The notes under the pieces are model-generated. The model saw only the letters and a list, made by a program, of their open reading frames with translations, was not told the origin of the DNA and made no database searches. A DNA stretch of 64,000 nt from Madurella fahalii (Eukaryota; Ascomycota; Sordariomycetes; Sordariales): contig CM056874.1 of NCBI GenBank assembly GCA_029876055.1, positions 6,386,001 through 6,450,000 on the forward strand. The letters are read 5' to 3'. A program made the translations under genes and the position numbers. This document shows positions 10,787 through 22,135 of this stretch, in pieces (position 1 is the stretch's first letter; each line of letters starts with the position of its first letter).

Positions 10787-12517
10787 ATGGCGGCGAAAAA
10801 CGCCGCAACGGGTCGCAAGACAACGATCGAAATTCCCATCCCCTCCATCCGGAGATATGTGCCAGGTTCCGGACCGCCTCCCCCTCGAATCTCGTTAGCT
10901 CCCCCGCATGACTCCACGGCATACATCATCAACCAGTTCGTGCTTCCAACAGAGAAAGACACCACTGCGGCCTCCCGCCGCCTCATTTTCTACCACATCG
11001 GCTTTACCGACCTCCCTTCCGTCAAAATCTTGATACCGTGCGACAAAGTGTTGGATTATGTCTCGCCGCGCGAGCTCGAGAACTGGGAATACAACAATGC
11101 TGAAAAGAAAGAGGAGGAAAGGGCAAGTGAGCGAGTGGCGAAGAAGCTCGGAGGCAAGGCGGTAAAAAGGAAGAGTACAAAGAAGACGGACATTCGCCCG
11201 GATGGGATTATTCCCACGGCGTCGATGGTCAGTCCGACAGACGAAGCTCTGCTGCTCGCCGAACAAATCGCTGGCCCATCTTTGTCAACACCACAGAAGA
11301 GAAAGTTGGGCCAGATGTTGGAAGAGGAGGATACGGGAGAGACCAGCCACTTAGAATCGGATGACGCCGCCATTCAACGGCAGTTGCAACGGGATGCTGA
11401 GTCTGAGAGCATGGGGATCGGGGATGGTATGGAGGAAGACTCAGAATCGGTGGACCAGCTGGCCTTTCATTATGAAGCGTCCGGTGCAGCAACGCCTTTT
11501 CGCGCTGGCAGCTCAGCGCCTCTACCACGGAATCCATTTCCCGCTGTCACTCCTACAGATCCCAATTTCCTAACCCCGGTCGCTGCCCCCTCAGCCTTTG
11601 ACTCGAGCGGCGCATGCAGTCCAAGGAGAACACATCCTGTCTGGGCACAAGCTTTCGGCCGACCGAACGAGGCCGAGCGATCCGTCAATCCACCGAGCCA
11701 AAACGGTCACGCTAAACCGAATGGTATTGGAGCGGAGACGGTCCAAAAACTTGATTTGACAAAATTGCGAGAACGGTCACGACCGCTGAACTCGTTTGCA
11801 TCACCACCTGCAGCAGGGTCTATGGCCGGCGGGACGGGAAGGAGCTCAAGAGAACCGGTCTCCGCCTTCTCGACTCCTACAAGGACAGCAAAATCCACGC
11901 CCATTCCATACTCGTCTGCGGACAAGGGCAAGAAGCAGAAGGGCAAAAAGCAGGCGCCCAAGATGCCGCCGACAGGGCCATCACGGGAGAAGCAGCCCAA
12001 GAAGCGCAACAAGAAGGGGAAACAAGAGATTAAGGAGGAAGAAGAGCCCGCAGCAGACGAGTGGGAGGTCAAGGATCTGCTCGATGACCGGTGGGTTTTC
12101 GAAAATGGTGTCAAGGTTCACAAGTACCTTGTGCTCTGGGAGGGTGATTGGCCTGAGGACCAGAATCCTACCTGGGAACCAGACGAGAACGTCCAGGATG
12201 AAAACCTGATCAAACGATATCAGAAGAAGAAAAAGGCGGGCTTGTTGAAATCCCCAAAGAAGTCCCAAAGGACGCTACACCAGTACCTGTCAGGGGCACG
12301 GTACGCAAGTGTCGCCGAAGCCTTTGAAGCGGGTATCGATGAACAGGCGGGCCCGGATGCGGGGAGTAGAAACAGCGACGCGGAAGGGCCGGATGAGAAG
12401 TTTCTCGTGACGGAGAATGCGCGGGAGTTTACGTCAAACGGAGCGACACCGTCACCGAGCTTTCGGTTATTTGACGGCAAGTTGGCGCGGTACAACCAAA
12501 GCTTCCCGCGAGCCTGA
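10787..12517 (+). CDS. chromodomain protein
   Basis: A single uninterrupted exon of 576 codons from the first in-frame ATG (10787). The upstream in-frame GTG at 10733 is not a credible start. Residues 20-110 form a conserved-looking N-terminal module with IPIPSIRRYVPGSG and FTDLPSVKILIPCDKVLDYV, followed by an acidic/basic coiled coil. The middle is long, Ser/Pro-rich and disordered. A Lys-rich stretch precedes the chromodomain at about residues 425-480: EWEVKDLLDDRWVFENG, then KYLVLWEGDW, then NPTWEPDENV. The aromatic cage positions (the W/Y/W pattern) are present, so binding to a methylated histone tail is likely. It is not a classical HP1, because no chromoshadow domain is seen. The exact orthologue is unknown to me. 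A nuclear, chromatin role is inferred. Confidence 0.86.
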   Translation: MAAKNAATGRKTTIEIPIPSIRRYVPGSGPPPPRISLAPPHDSTAYIINQFVLPTEKDTTAASRRLIFYHIGFTDLPSVKILIPCDKVLDYVSPRELENWEYNNAEKKEEERASERVAKKLGGKAVKRKSTKKTDIRPDGIIPTASMVSPTDEALLLAEQIAGPSLSTPQKRKLGQMLEEEDTGETSHLESDDAAIQRQLQRDAESESMGIGDGMEEDSESVDQLAFHYEASGAATPFRAGSSAPLPRNPFPAVTPTDPNFLTPVAAPSAFDSSGACSPRRTHPVWAQAFGRPNEAERSVNPPSQNGHAKPNGIGAETVQKLDLTKLRERSRPLNSFASPPAAGSMAGGTGRSSREPVSAFSTPTRTAKSTPIPYSSADKGKKQKGKKQAPKMPPTGPSREKQPKKRNKKGKQEIKEEEEPAADEWEVKDLLDDRWVFENGVKVHKYLVLWEGDWPEDQNPTWEPDENVQDENLIKRYQKKKKAGLLKSPKKSQRTLHQYLSGARYASVAEAFEAGIDEQAGPDAGSRNSDAEGPDEKFLVTENAREFTSNGATPSPSFRLFDGKLARYNQSFPRA

Positions 12518-14098
12518 GCAGGCTGGCGGGCAAATTCCGGAGTGAGTGTCGTGGCGTGTTTTACATGGCACCAGGTGTCTCTGCCGCGTGGTTCACCCTA
12601 CACGGGCGGGTGGTACAACAAGACGACCAAACGGAGAGAACAAGCGCGGGGGCTCAGCAGGGTTGGACAGCCCTTTCCTCAGGTACTGTTTGCTTCGTTG
12701 CATGCAACAGTCCTGACCGCCAGTCGTCGCAGTGACACGAGACCCCCACGGTATTTCGGAAGAAACATTAGCCTCTCGGTTGCAAAGCAAAGGGAGTCAT
12801 TGCAGGACGTTCTTGTTCATTATGGCCAATCATTTTTGGCACGGCAGTCGGATGAACATTACCACTCCAATTATTCAATGTGGGAGATAGAAACCACTAG
12901 AGATACCATCCTGGCGCAAGGGCCCAGCGAAATAATATATTTATGAATACACAATGGTGCTCTCGTGCCTATAACGGAGACGCAAGTCCGACGCGCTGTG
13001 CTATGCCCGGGCTGAAACGTCCTATCCAACGGGCATGTACTAGTACACGCTGCCATCGGTCCTACTTGTGGTGGAATACGTAGCTCATGGTCCCCTACAG
13101 AGAATGCAACCAGACTGTGTTTGTTTCAGCGCACAACAATCTGTCATTCATGCTCTCACCAGAAAAGAGCCATACGCTGGCAGTAAAAAGAAGCTGAATT
13201 TGAGTACGGCGCACGTGGACCGAGTTGTATAGGAGGCGTGCCTCAGTCTTGCAGAGATCACATCTTGTAAATGGCGCAGTGGTGGCTGGCCCGCTGATGC
13301 TGTGACCCAACAGCACTGGGTAGGAGCATTAGCCAGCTACCCCAAGTACCATGGTTATGTCTTGGTTCGAAACTTGATTTGATGTATAATTACCGCACGT
13401 TTTCGCCCTTTCCCTTTGGGCTTGTTCTTAACCTATTCTTATGATATAGTAGTTTAATTATTGGGTGTTGTCTACGGAGAGCTACAGGTCTACTTTCAAA
13501 CATGGAAGTCTACAGTCTAATGTGTTTCCATGACATTTGATTAAATGCCTCGAGTTGCGCACTGTGATACCGCCGTGGGGAGGGCCTCAGGGTGACTCCA
13601 CCCGACTAGCACACAGCGCGGGACGCGGGAAGCGTCCCGTGTTCAGAGCGTGGTGTAACGACAGCTTACTGCATGGGATGATCGGGCTGTACATATGCAA
13701 ATGGGCGTGGGGGTTCGTGAGGCTGCAGTTGGGTGTAACCTCGCCCTTAAAATGAATCCACCCTCAAGTTCTGGCGGTGTGACATGAACTGTGAACGTAA
13801 GTGTTGAATAGAAAGCCTTTTGAATGACGAGATCTACAAGACAGCAGCATAACCGTTGAATACACCGTCCATCTAAGACACTCACTGCGATTCGGTGCTT
13901 GCGCTGTCTAGTGCTGTCTAGCAGTACTGCCTATGGATACACACTTCTTCCACTGGGAAGAACCGTCTAATTAAATCAGAATACCAAAACATGACCTGGT
14001 CGCCTACGGGAAAGATATCAGCCAACTTTTGCCGTCCACATCCGATACCTGATACAAGTTACACCGACACTCTAGGCCTTCCACCGCACGTCCCCTCT
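12518..14098. other. convergent intergenic stretch
   Basis: These 1.6 kb lie between the chromodomain gene and the aldolase gene, which point toward each other. A 134-codon frame at 12542-12946 begins 25 bases after the stop. It has no recognisable domain and is more likely 3' untranslated sequence. The patch from 13370 to 13480 is AT-rich. I see no supported gene. Confidence 0.5.
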
Positions 14099-15229
14099 TC
14101 ACTTGCCACCCGCCTCAGCCGCTAACCTCTGTTCAATAGCTAATACACCCGCCATCCCTTGCTGTATCTCCCTCACCGCCTCGGAGCCCTCCTCCAACCG
14201 CTTGAACGGCAGCCTCGGCTCGGTGCAAGACACCTCGCCCGGGCCATGGAAGAATGGCATCGCAGCCTTGACACCCACAAAGCCATAGCGAATAGCCAGC
14301 CAATCCGCCCTCGCAACCTCCTGCTGCAACTCCCTCGCCTCCTGTAGACGGCCTTGCTCAAACAGCTCACATATCCTCACGCACGCCCTCGGCGCGAGGT
14401 TCGCGAACCCACTAATCGTCCCCTGCCCGCCGACAATCAGCCCCTGGAGAATGAAATCCGCGCTGCCCCCGGCAACCAGGAAATCCCCTTCCCTCCTCCC
14501 AGGCAGCTTCGGCACATCCGCCGCGAGCCTGGCCAGCTTCCCGGTGTTCCCACACGTCAGCTTGACGCCGACGACGCGGGGGTGGGTGGCGACCTGGAGG
14601 ATGGCGTCCGAGTCGAGGTCCATGCCGTTGGCGGCGGCGGGGAAGTTGTAGACGACCAGGGGGAGGGGGCTGGCGTCGGCAACGGCGTGGAAGTAGCGCA
14701 CGACGCCGTCGCGGCCCAGCATGCCGCCGCCGTAGTAGCCGGGCGGGAGGACCAGGGCGTGTGTGGCGCCGGCGTCGCGTGCCTCGCAGCACAGCTCGAC
14801 CGTCTCGCGCACCGACCCGGCCGAGCAGCCCGCCACCACGGGCACCGGCGCGTGCCCGTCGGCCGTGTGCCGCACCGCGTCCGCCACCGCCTCGATCGCC
14901 GCCCGCCGCTCCCGCCGCGACAGGTGCACCGCCTCCCCGTTCGACCCGTGCACCACCAGCCCGGCCACCCCCGCCGCGAGCAGCCGCGCTGTATGCCGCT
15001 GCGTGGCCGGGATGTCGATCTCGTTTGAGGCCGGGGAGAAGGAAGAGGAGGAAGATGGGGTGAAGAAGGCGAGCATGGGGACGTAGACGCCTTTAGGAAG
15101 CGGGCGGGGGGTATCGAGAGAGGGGTGGGAATGGCTTGTGGGTGTGATGGGGGTACTGGTGCCGGTCATGTTGTGGGTGGTGGCGGAGAAGGATGATGAC
15201 GATGACGATGACGATGATGATAGCTCCAT
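14099..15229 (-). CDS. DapA/HOGA-type class I aldolase (dihydrodipicolinate synthase family)
   Basis: A single exon of 376 codons. The protein is a TIM-barrel Schiff-base aldolase. The substrate loop is HGSNGEAVHLSRRER (94 onward), the catalytic tyrosine is Y194 in LVVYNFPA, and the Schiff-base lysine is K223 in VVGVKLTCGN. The glycine-rich strand is FLVAGGSADFILQG, followed by GQGTISGFANLAP. Fungal members cleave 2-keto acids such as 4-hydroxy-2-oxoglutarate or L-threo-3-deoxy-hexulosonate (galacturonate catabolism). They do not make lysine, because fungi use the alpha-aminoadipate route. The first 45 residues are a Ser/Thr-rich extension, including a run of ten serines encoded by a TCA/TCG repeat. 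The internal Met at residue 21 is an alternative start that would drop the serine run. Substrate is not determined by sequence alone. Confidence 0.88.
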   Translation of the reverse strand: MELSSSSSSSSSSFSATTHNMTGTSTPITPTSHSHPSLDTPRPLPKGVYVPMLAFFTPSSSSSFSPASNEIDIPATQRHTARLLAAGVAGLVVHGSNGEAVHLSRRERRAAIEAVADAVRHTADGHAPVPVVAGCSAGSVRETVELCCEARDAGATHALVLPPGYYGGGMLGRDGVVRYFHAVADASPLPLVVYNFPAAANGMDLDSDAILQVATHPRVVGVKLTCGNTGKLARLAADVPKLPGRREGDFLVAGGSADFILQGLIVGGQGTISGFANLAPRACVRICELFEQGRLQEARELQQEVARADWLAIRYGFVGVKAAMPFFHGPGEVSCTEPRLPFKRLEEGSEAVREIQQGMAGVLAIEQRLAAEAGGK

Positions 15230-18200
15230 TGTAAAAAAGTTGTCTTCGTTAAGTTGAGCGGTTGTTTAGAAATGGGGGATTTAAGAGTAGATGTGACTGT
15301 TTGTCGGGAAGATTACTGAAGAACGGCAACCTTAGGGTATTTAGGTTGGAGGAAAGAAGCAAGCCAGTTCTGGGGCAACAAAAGGGGTCGGGTGATGTGT
15401 CGGAATGGATCGGACAGAGGGTTGGAGTGGACAGCAAGCAAGGAAAGAGGACTGGCCAGGCGGAGTTATAGGAACGAGCGGGATCTGGACAAAGAAACAA
15501 GGCGGTCACACCGAGTGAGGCTCTTGCTTAGGACCGGTCAACCACTGGGTGGCCAGTAAAAGCAGTAAAAACAGTAAAAGCCTTGACATGGCGTGGGGGT
15601 CGCTGACTGACATGACGCGCGTAGCTAATAAGTGCAGGCTGTGCACAAGTGAGGGCGCCAGGGGAACGTCTCCCTCACAGCAATCCAGGGCAATCTAGGG
15701 GGTAGCGTGGCATGCTGTCGGGCGGTGAACCATGACCACGGGAACACCTGCAGGCCCGCTCCGTTCCGGTGGCGCCTGTTCTTGTGGCGTCCGTTCTTGT
15801 GTTTTGGGCGTGTTGCGCAAAACGCGAGGGATGGAATCTGGGATGCCGGCGGAGCAGGGCTATGGCCATTGACGCCATGGCTCTAGTTCAGAGCGAGCCC
15901 ATGACGAAAATCTCATGTAATAATGTCGGCCGCTAGGCATTCAATGTGTCAACCGTGAGTTTGCATCAGCTAATCGGTTCTCGACACGCCCGACGGTCGC
16001 GGACCGAAGCACGGCAGTTGAAGATTGACACGAGGCCGGGGAAGATCCCCTGCCTTGCACGGTCTTGGGTCACATTCTCCAATGCGTATCATTGGAGACA
16101 TTGGGCTTGACCCCCACGTTCGGGCGAAGCTGAGGTTTCGTACGTTGCCCCTGGTCACCCTGTCCCAGAGAAAATCCAACCCCGCTGTGGTTCAGGGGCG
16201 AATTCGACTTCCAGCGGTCAAGGGCGACGTGCATGGCACTAGGCCATTGGGGTAACACAGGCGCTGGGCGCTCCGTCCTTGGCCATCAGCGATGGACCCC
16301 ACCGAATTCCAGCAGTTCGGTTGTCGGTGGGGAATGGACCTGTATGTACATGTAGTGTACATGCAGAGAAGGAGCCCCGATTTTGCACCCGGAGGCTTAA
16401 GCAGGCGGCAGATACTTTTTCCCAGAGTGCAACCCAATGCTGACGGGGACGGCGCCGGTCCCCTCTGTTCTAGACCTGCCCAGCATTGGAAATTCACGTT
16501 GAAAGCTGTTCAGTCCGGGCGCCCTTGCATCAGTCCTGCCTCACGTGAGATGCTTCAAAGCCTATCTCGACCGCGTGGGGGCTTCCCCGGATTCCCAACC
16601 ATTTACTGTATGCTACTGTGATTGGCTCCCCGATTCTCGGACAGGGCTGCTCGCACCCCAAATACATCCCACCACGGAGCATTTTCTCAGCGGATTCTCA
16701 CCAGCACCAAAGACCCCCTTCGTCGGAGTAAGTCATCGGGATCTGTTCCCATTGGTTTTCTAACAAGCCCCATGACCGCTGCTCCCTCTATTGCCTTGGC
16801 CGGTGAGCGCGTGACTGGGTTTATCATTTCCCAGGACGATCTCTCATTTCCTTACAATTTCCGAGCGAATTCCTTCTCGATGATATTCCCCGGCCCCGTC
16901 TTGTCTGTCCACGGGACTTGAAATTCTCAGCGAGTTTGGATTCCCCCTGCCTATCGCACTGGCGCCCTGTCGAGCTAGTCCAGTAGAGCTGTTGCCCCGT
17001 CATTGCCGCATTGGCCAATACTCACGCGTGATGTTGTGCCCTGGTTTGTCGCACATTATCCGTGTGTCTCAGTTCGCCGATTAACCTGGAATCTAAGCAG
17101 CATACTAATCTCCGCATTCCCGGAGTAGATTCCACCCCAAAGGTACCTTATTAACGAAGGGGCTAGATCAGTGACATTGACTACACCGCGATTGAACGTC
17201 CGACTCGCTACCCAGCATCCCAACCAGACCAAGCAGGGTTCTTGTCCCTGATGCAACAGGCCGGAAGTTCTTCCATAACATCGAACAAGACTTGAAATGA
17301 TCAGGCGGTGATGATCGGCAGGAGGTAATAGCTCGCCTAACCCTAGAAATCAGCGTCCAATGAATGGAGTAAATAGTAAGAGTTCGGCAGTAATAGCGCA
17401 GGGTAAAGCCCATTTCGCGGTTGCCGCTGGACTGAACTGCAATAACGGCGTCGATGCTGATGGCGAGGAAGGTGTCTTAATCGGTGGGAAACTGGCCACC
17501 AAACAGCAAGTTGGGGCAATTAGCGGGCAAGCCTCGGCGAAGGCCTCCCTTCATTCGACATTCTAAATCGCTAAGTTAACTGTAAGCAAGCGGGATGGCA
17601 ATCCGAATGTCAGGTTCTGAACGAGATATTGTTCCTAAAGGAATCTCTGCAAAGGTAGAAAGAAGTGCAGGAGCAAGGAAGAATTAATTGACACGTTCAT
17701 TGGTAAATTAACTTGCTCTTGTCATGAATGATCACCTTTGAGTAGGAGCTGAACGTCACTCAGGGCATTCGCAACATGTATCGAGTTGGCCGAAACTCGG
17801 CGGCTACTCTCGCCAAAGTAGAAGCAGAACAAGACCCCGTCTGTCGCTTAATCTGTGTATCACATTCACACCCCAGGGCTGGTCAAAAACACTTCAGTTC
17901 AATCAATGATGCTCTATCCATCTTTCAGAGACTTATAAAATGGTCTTATGCACCTAGTCACACTCAATGTAGCAAGCAATCTACGCCCCTAGCCATTTCG
18001 AGGAGTTTTCTTGACCACCGAAACAGGTAATTCAAACTCATGACTATATAATGGCCCTTAATTAGTACTCCAAAACCATCCTACTAGCCTCATTCTGCGG
18101 TAGTTGTATTTATTTAGTCTATCTTAGTTAGAGCACAACAAGGCTAACTTCTTACCATGGTAGTCCCATCACTCTCATCACCCTTTCAGGGCTCTCGCGC

Positions 18201-18753
18201 AGACCGTGTCTCAGCTTAGGCGACGGACTGACAGCGAACTTGTACTGTATCACCTTCAGCAGCCATACACTAATGAGCTTGTTCACTAGTCAGTATGATA
18301 GACGGTGTTGTCGAAAGGGAGTGACTTGACAAGGACGAAAACTGACACACACTGACTGGACACAAAACGCCTTCCTATTGCTGAGTCTTTGAGCGAAACC
18401 TATGTAATCCATCACCTTCCTATGTCATCCTTGTTTGTCCAACGGCCCGCCCACCCGGAAGGCCACAGCGCAACGACAGCTTAGCACAAAAGATCTAACG
18501 TCGACGGGGGTCCTCTCTCGCAGCGCAACCGCCTGACTCCTAGTCCCGACATGCACGACTAAGCAACTCGATCCCACCGTGCGCCCAATAAAGTCAACTA
18601 GACCCGCTTCCTGCACGAAGGTAAACCAAGCAGCATCTTACCCTTCCGTTCCTTTCCCGCCAAACCTCAACAACTTTCCATCGTCCCAAAAGCTAAAAGC
18701 GATCTGCACAACCCCCTCCCACCCAACATCACAACACCGGACGACACATCATC
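15230..18753. other. 3.5-kb gene-poor stretch
   Basis: This is the promoter side of both the aldolase gene and the acidic-protein gene at 18754. Frames of 60-109 codons occur on both strands, with no domain, signal peptide or repeat family visible. The stretch from about 17570 to 18180 is comparatively AT-rich. I see no supported gene or RNA. Confidence 0.45.
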
Positions 18754-19417
18754 ATGAGCAGCCAAGACGGACAGGAAGCTCGCCCAGCCAAGCGCAAAAA
18801 GACGGTCCGGTTCTCTGACGACGTCGAACTTTTCGCCAACAGAGACGAGGACCCGGCCCCGGGCACGGGCGCCCTCGACGGCGCGGCCCGCGAGATTGAC
18901 AGGATGCTCGCCGTCCTCGAAGACGAAGACGACGAGATCAAGGAGGTCAAGCGCAGGATCAGGCCCCTTATGTACACCGACGAGATAACCAACCCGTGGA
19001 GGAAAAGGGAGCTCAAGAGGTTGCTGGAGCTTTGCGCCGAGGACAGAGACGTGGCCGAGATTAGTGTGGTATGTTCTTGTCTCCCCCATTTTCCTGAAGC
19101 TATGTGTGGCATTCTTTTTATTTTTATTTTATTTTGTTTTCGTCCCTTTGCACGCATTGTTGGAGATGACAACGAGCTGACCGGGATTCTTTTCTGGCTT
19201 GCAGCTGATGGACCGGAGCATGAGCTCTGTCTATTTCGCGCTATCGCGAATTTTGAAGGAGAGCGAGGATGTTGAGCAAGCGAGCAGAGCTCGTGGAGAA
19301 TGGGAGGAGGAAGAGGAGAAGGAGGAGGAGGAGGAGGAGGGGGAGAAGGAGGAGGCGGTGGCGGAGGACGACGAGGGCAACGAGGACGAGAACGATGATT
19401 ACGAGGAGGAGAGCTAA
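18754..19417 (+). CDS. small acidic coiled-coil protein, unknown function
   Basis: Two exons (18754-19068 and 19205-19417) give 175 residues. The intron begins GTATGT, ends TTGCAG and is phase 0. Residues 12-25 form a basic patch followed by KKTVRFSDDVELF, of the KVxF/RVxF type that docks protein phosphatase 1. That is an inference from pattern only. The centre is helical (REIDRMLAVLEDEDDEIKEV, RKRELKRLLELCAEDRDV). After the splice it continues LMDRSMSSVYFALSRILKES and ends in about 50 residues that are nearly all Glu and Asp. The acidic tail is coded by a purine-only GAG/GAA repeat, so its length may vary between strains. No family is recognised. A nuclear location would fit the charge pattern. 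Confidence 0.72.
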
Positions 19418-19940
19418 TTTCAATTCCTACCATTACATGAGAATCGAGTGGCAACCATCACGGGAAGGCGTCTGCTTTGCTCGCTGACAAAATTGGTTGT
19501 GCCGGACTGTGAGGGTGAGGCGGTGAAGCTGAACCAGTATTTCTGCTTCTCGCGCAAAGACGTGCTATCATCCCATTTGCCGTCAACAGGAGTCCGGGAG
19601 AGGACTCTGGCAATGAAAGTCGGGTCTAGAAACCGTTTTCCTGATGCCCGGTGCTACTCCCAAGACGGCATAATCACCCGCCGGGTATGGCATCGCAAAA
19701 TAATTAACTCTATATTCTCGGTGTATCCAACACTTCTTACCGTTCACTCCGTGTGACTAGGGGTGCTAGGTACGGTATACAAAACGCCAACGCCTAGAAC
19801 CTCAGAGTCAAGAGCTGCTACTTAAGCAAGTCATCCCACCCGCGCTATTATCATATTACCGCCATCGAAACCCCACGACCATACCAACCCCGCCCCAACT
19901 CCTCAAAATGATGATTACATATACTTACATCTTCTACTCC
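19418..19940. other. convergent intergenic stretch
   Basis: These 520 bases lie between two converging stop codons. The only frame of note (19448-19756, 102 codons) starts just downstream of the acidic-protein gene and has no recognisable content. Confidence 0.5.
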
Positions 19941-21257
19941 CTAGCAACCAAGACATTGGCAAACCCACTCCCACTGCACCCACCTCGGCGACCTGCCCAG
20001 CGCAACCTCAAGACACCTCTCGGGACTCGAGGGCAGCAGCCCACCCACCTCCTTCTCCTCCTCCTCCTCCTCCTCTTCGGTCCCCCCATCCCCCCCCTCA
20101 CAATTTGCTACACCCCCCGGACGCAGCACAGCAGCATAATGCTGCAAGATCCGCAGCCCAACCCGGCGCAGCCTGTCGACGTCGGCCTCGTCCAGCAGCG
20201 GCAGCTCCGTCCCGACGGACGGCGCGCCCAGCGCCTCGCGCAGCCCGCAGAGCAGCCTCATCAGGCGGCTGAGCTGCGCATAATATGCGCAGTCCACCCA
20301 GTACGACGGCAGCGGGCGCGTGGTGTACCACTCGGTGGCGGGGTCGTTGCCGAGGAAGAAGCAGCGGGCGGTGTGGTCCGTGGCGGCTTGTGATGGGGGG
20401 ATGGATTCCTCGCTGCCGACGATGGCGGCGGCGGCGGCGGTGGGGGGGAGCAGGTAGATGTGCCGGAGCCGGGGCAGCGACGCGGCGAACGCGACCATGG
20501 CGCACTCGAGTTGCGGCGGGATGGCCGGGTCCTCGTCAGCCCCCACGCCCGTGTCTGTTTCTGTTTCTGGGCTGAGGAAGCCCTCGCTTGCGCTTGCGCT
20601 TGCGCTGGCGAGGTCGAGGCCGATGTGACGGATGGAGGCGAGGTTGTCGAGGAGGTTCGGGTTCCGGCATTTCAGGCCGCGGAGGTGCAGGAGCAGACTT
20701 GGTGAGAGGCCCTCGAGCACGATCACGTCCTTCTCGAGGTTGCAGCGCAGGATCCCGCCCCCTTGGAGAGGCAGTGAGTCGGGCGGGTCGCGCAGGTAGT
20801 GCCGGGCTTCGTGGCAGCAGGCGAGGAGAGCGCGGGTTGCCCGGGTGGATTGTGCTAGCTGAGGGGTGACGACTAATTCCAACCTGAGCTCCTGGGCGTC
20901 TTGGCTGGCTTCTCTGGAAGGCTTAGCCATGGCAAGGCGGACTCGATACACCCTGCCGTGTCTGGATGCTGACAGCACGGCCAGCTGCCATATGCGAAGG
21001 CGCAGTTCGGTGGGGAGGTAGGGGAATAAATGGAATTTCGTGTGCTTCTGAACAGATGAGAATGCCAGGCTGCCTCGCTGAGCTTGTACTTCGGACTCGT
21101 TCGCAGCGATGGGGAGGTCCCGGTACGGGTACGGAGAGTATGGTCTCCTGGTGTGAGAGCGAGCCGTTCCTGCTGTCAGATCGAGCGGCTGCCAGCATGA
21201 TGTTGAGGGTCCTCGACCGCGCTGCGTCCGTTCCGTAGGTGAGTTCAGCCGTGCCAT
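19941..21257 (-). CDS. 2EXR domain protein
   Basis: A single exon of 438 codons with a true ATG. After about 70 polar, Arg/Ser-rich residues comes the 2EXR signature HLFPYLPTELRLRIWQLAV, an F-box-like helix pair found in large fungal families. Further family features follow: the block ALLACCHEARHYL and the strand LRCNLEKDVIVL. Next come a leucine-rich segment and a variable region with LPRLRHIYLLPP. Members of this family are lineage-expanded and lack known biochemical functions; an adaptor role is only inferred. Acidic residues near the C terminus come from a GAG repeat (about 20048-20075). Confidence 0.83.
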   Translation of the reverse strand: MARLNSPTERTQRGRGPSTSCWQPLDLTAGTARSHTRRPYSPYPYRDLPIAANESEVQAQRGSLAFSSVQKHTKFHLFPYLPTELRLRIWQLAVLSASRHGRVYRVRLAMAKPSREASQDAQELRLELVVTPQLAQSTRATRALLACCHEARHYLRDPPDSLPLQGGGILRCNLEKDVIVLEGLSPSLLLHLRGLKCRNPNLLDNLASIRHIGLDLASASASASEGFLSPETETDTGVGADEDPAIPPQLECAMVAFAASLPRLRHIYLLPPTAAAAAIVGSEESIPPSQAATDHTARCFFLGNDPATEWYTTRPLPSYWVDCAYYAQLSRLMRLLCGLREALGAPSVGTELPLLDEADVDRLRRVGLRILQHYAAVLRPGGVANCEGGDGGTEEEEEEEEKEVGGLLPSSPERCLEVALGRSPRWVQWEWVCQCLGC

Positions 21258-22135
21258 GGGAGGGTATTTTGGAATTGGCAGTTGAGTACACCGAAGTGTG
21301 CGAGCTATGCTGGTTACCTAGCACTGAAGCCCGGAACTGTATATGTGGGTTTTAGGGTCTGGACGGGCGTTGGCCTTGTGGGTGCCGGCCTGGGTGGGGC
21401 AAGAGCTAAGAGTGGCGGTTACGGTCAAGGCCGGGTCCGCAATCAGCGATGTTGGGTTCAGACATCATCGTGGTTAAGTGATCGACTCGTTGCATCTGGA
21501 CATGGAATGGCCTGGTTGCCGACAGCAAGATGCCGTAAGACAGCAAACATGGCAAACCACGCTGGAGGCTCTGACTAGGCGGATTTATTGCTTTTCCTGA
21601 AGCAATCGCTTAGAGATACCGACTTTGGGTTGAGTTGCTGCTAATAATAGGCTGTCAGAGTCGGTGCACCGAAGATAAGGGATGCTGCCAGGGGCTGTTG
21701 TTGGCGGTCGGCAACTTCGCTTGGCCTGGCTACAACAAATTGGGTTGGATAAGTAATCGAAATGGCATATCCATTCCGCTCCAGGGCCCCCACTTGGCTG
21801 ATCTTGGTGTCCTTTAGGCAGGCCACCACGAGTGTCCCGAAAAGAAGTAAACACCTGAAGTGAGAATCAGAGTGGGCTGGGGAATATGAGGAAACGTGAG
21901 GTGTGGGACGATCGACGCTGTGGAGAACACAGGATCTCGCAGCCAACCCCTGTCGAATCATGGTGTACACTACAGTACGACGTACTCGGTAACACTGCCA
22001 ATTTGATCCTGTCAAATGAGCCAAGCCGACAAACGCGGGGGTTCCACGAGATTTTTGCGTCATCGTTAATTCGTCCAAACTTGCAAGTAACACGTACTGC
22101 AATCGCTTCTGTGTGCCGCTACTCGCCAAATAGCC
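21258..22135. promoter_or_regulatory. divergent promoter region, 2EXR gene and Rossmann-fold gene
   Basis: 880 bases separate the two start codons. Frames here (21282-21578, 21641-22192) overlap each other on both strands and show no domain. No clear regulatory motif is seen. Confidence 0.45.

Noticed and set aside
12542..12946. 134-codon frame right after the chromodomain gene
   Set aside because: It begins 25 bases after the stop, has no domain and is most likely 3' untranslated sequence.
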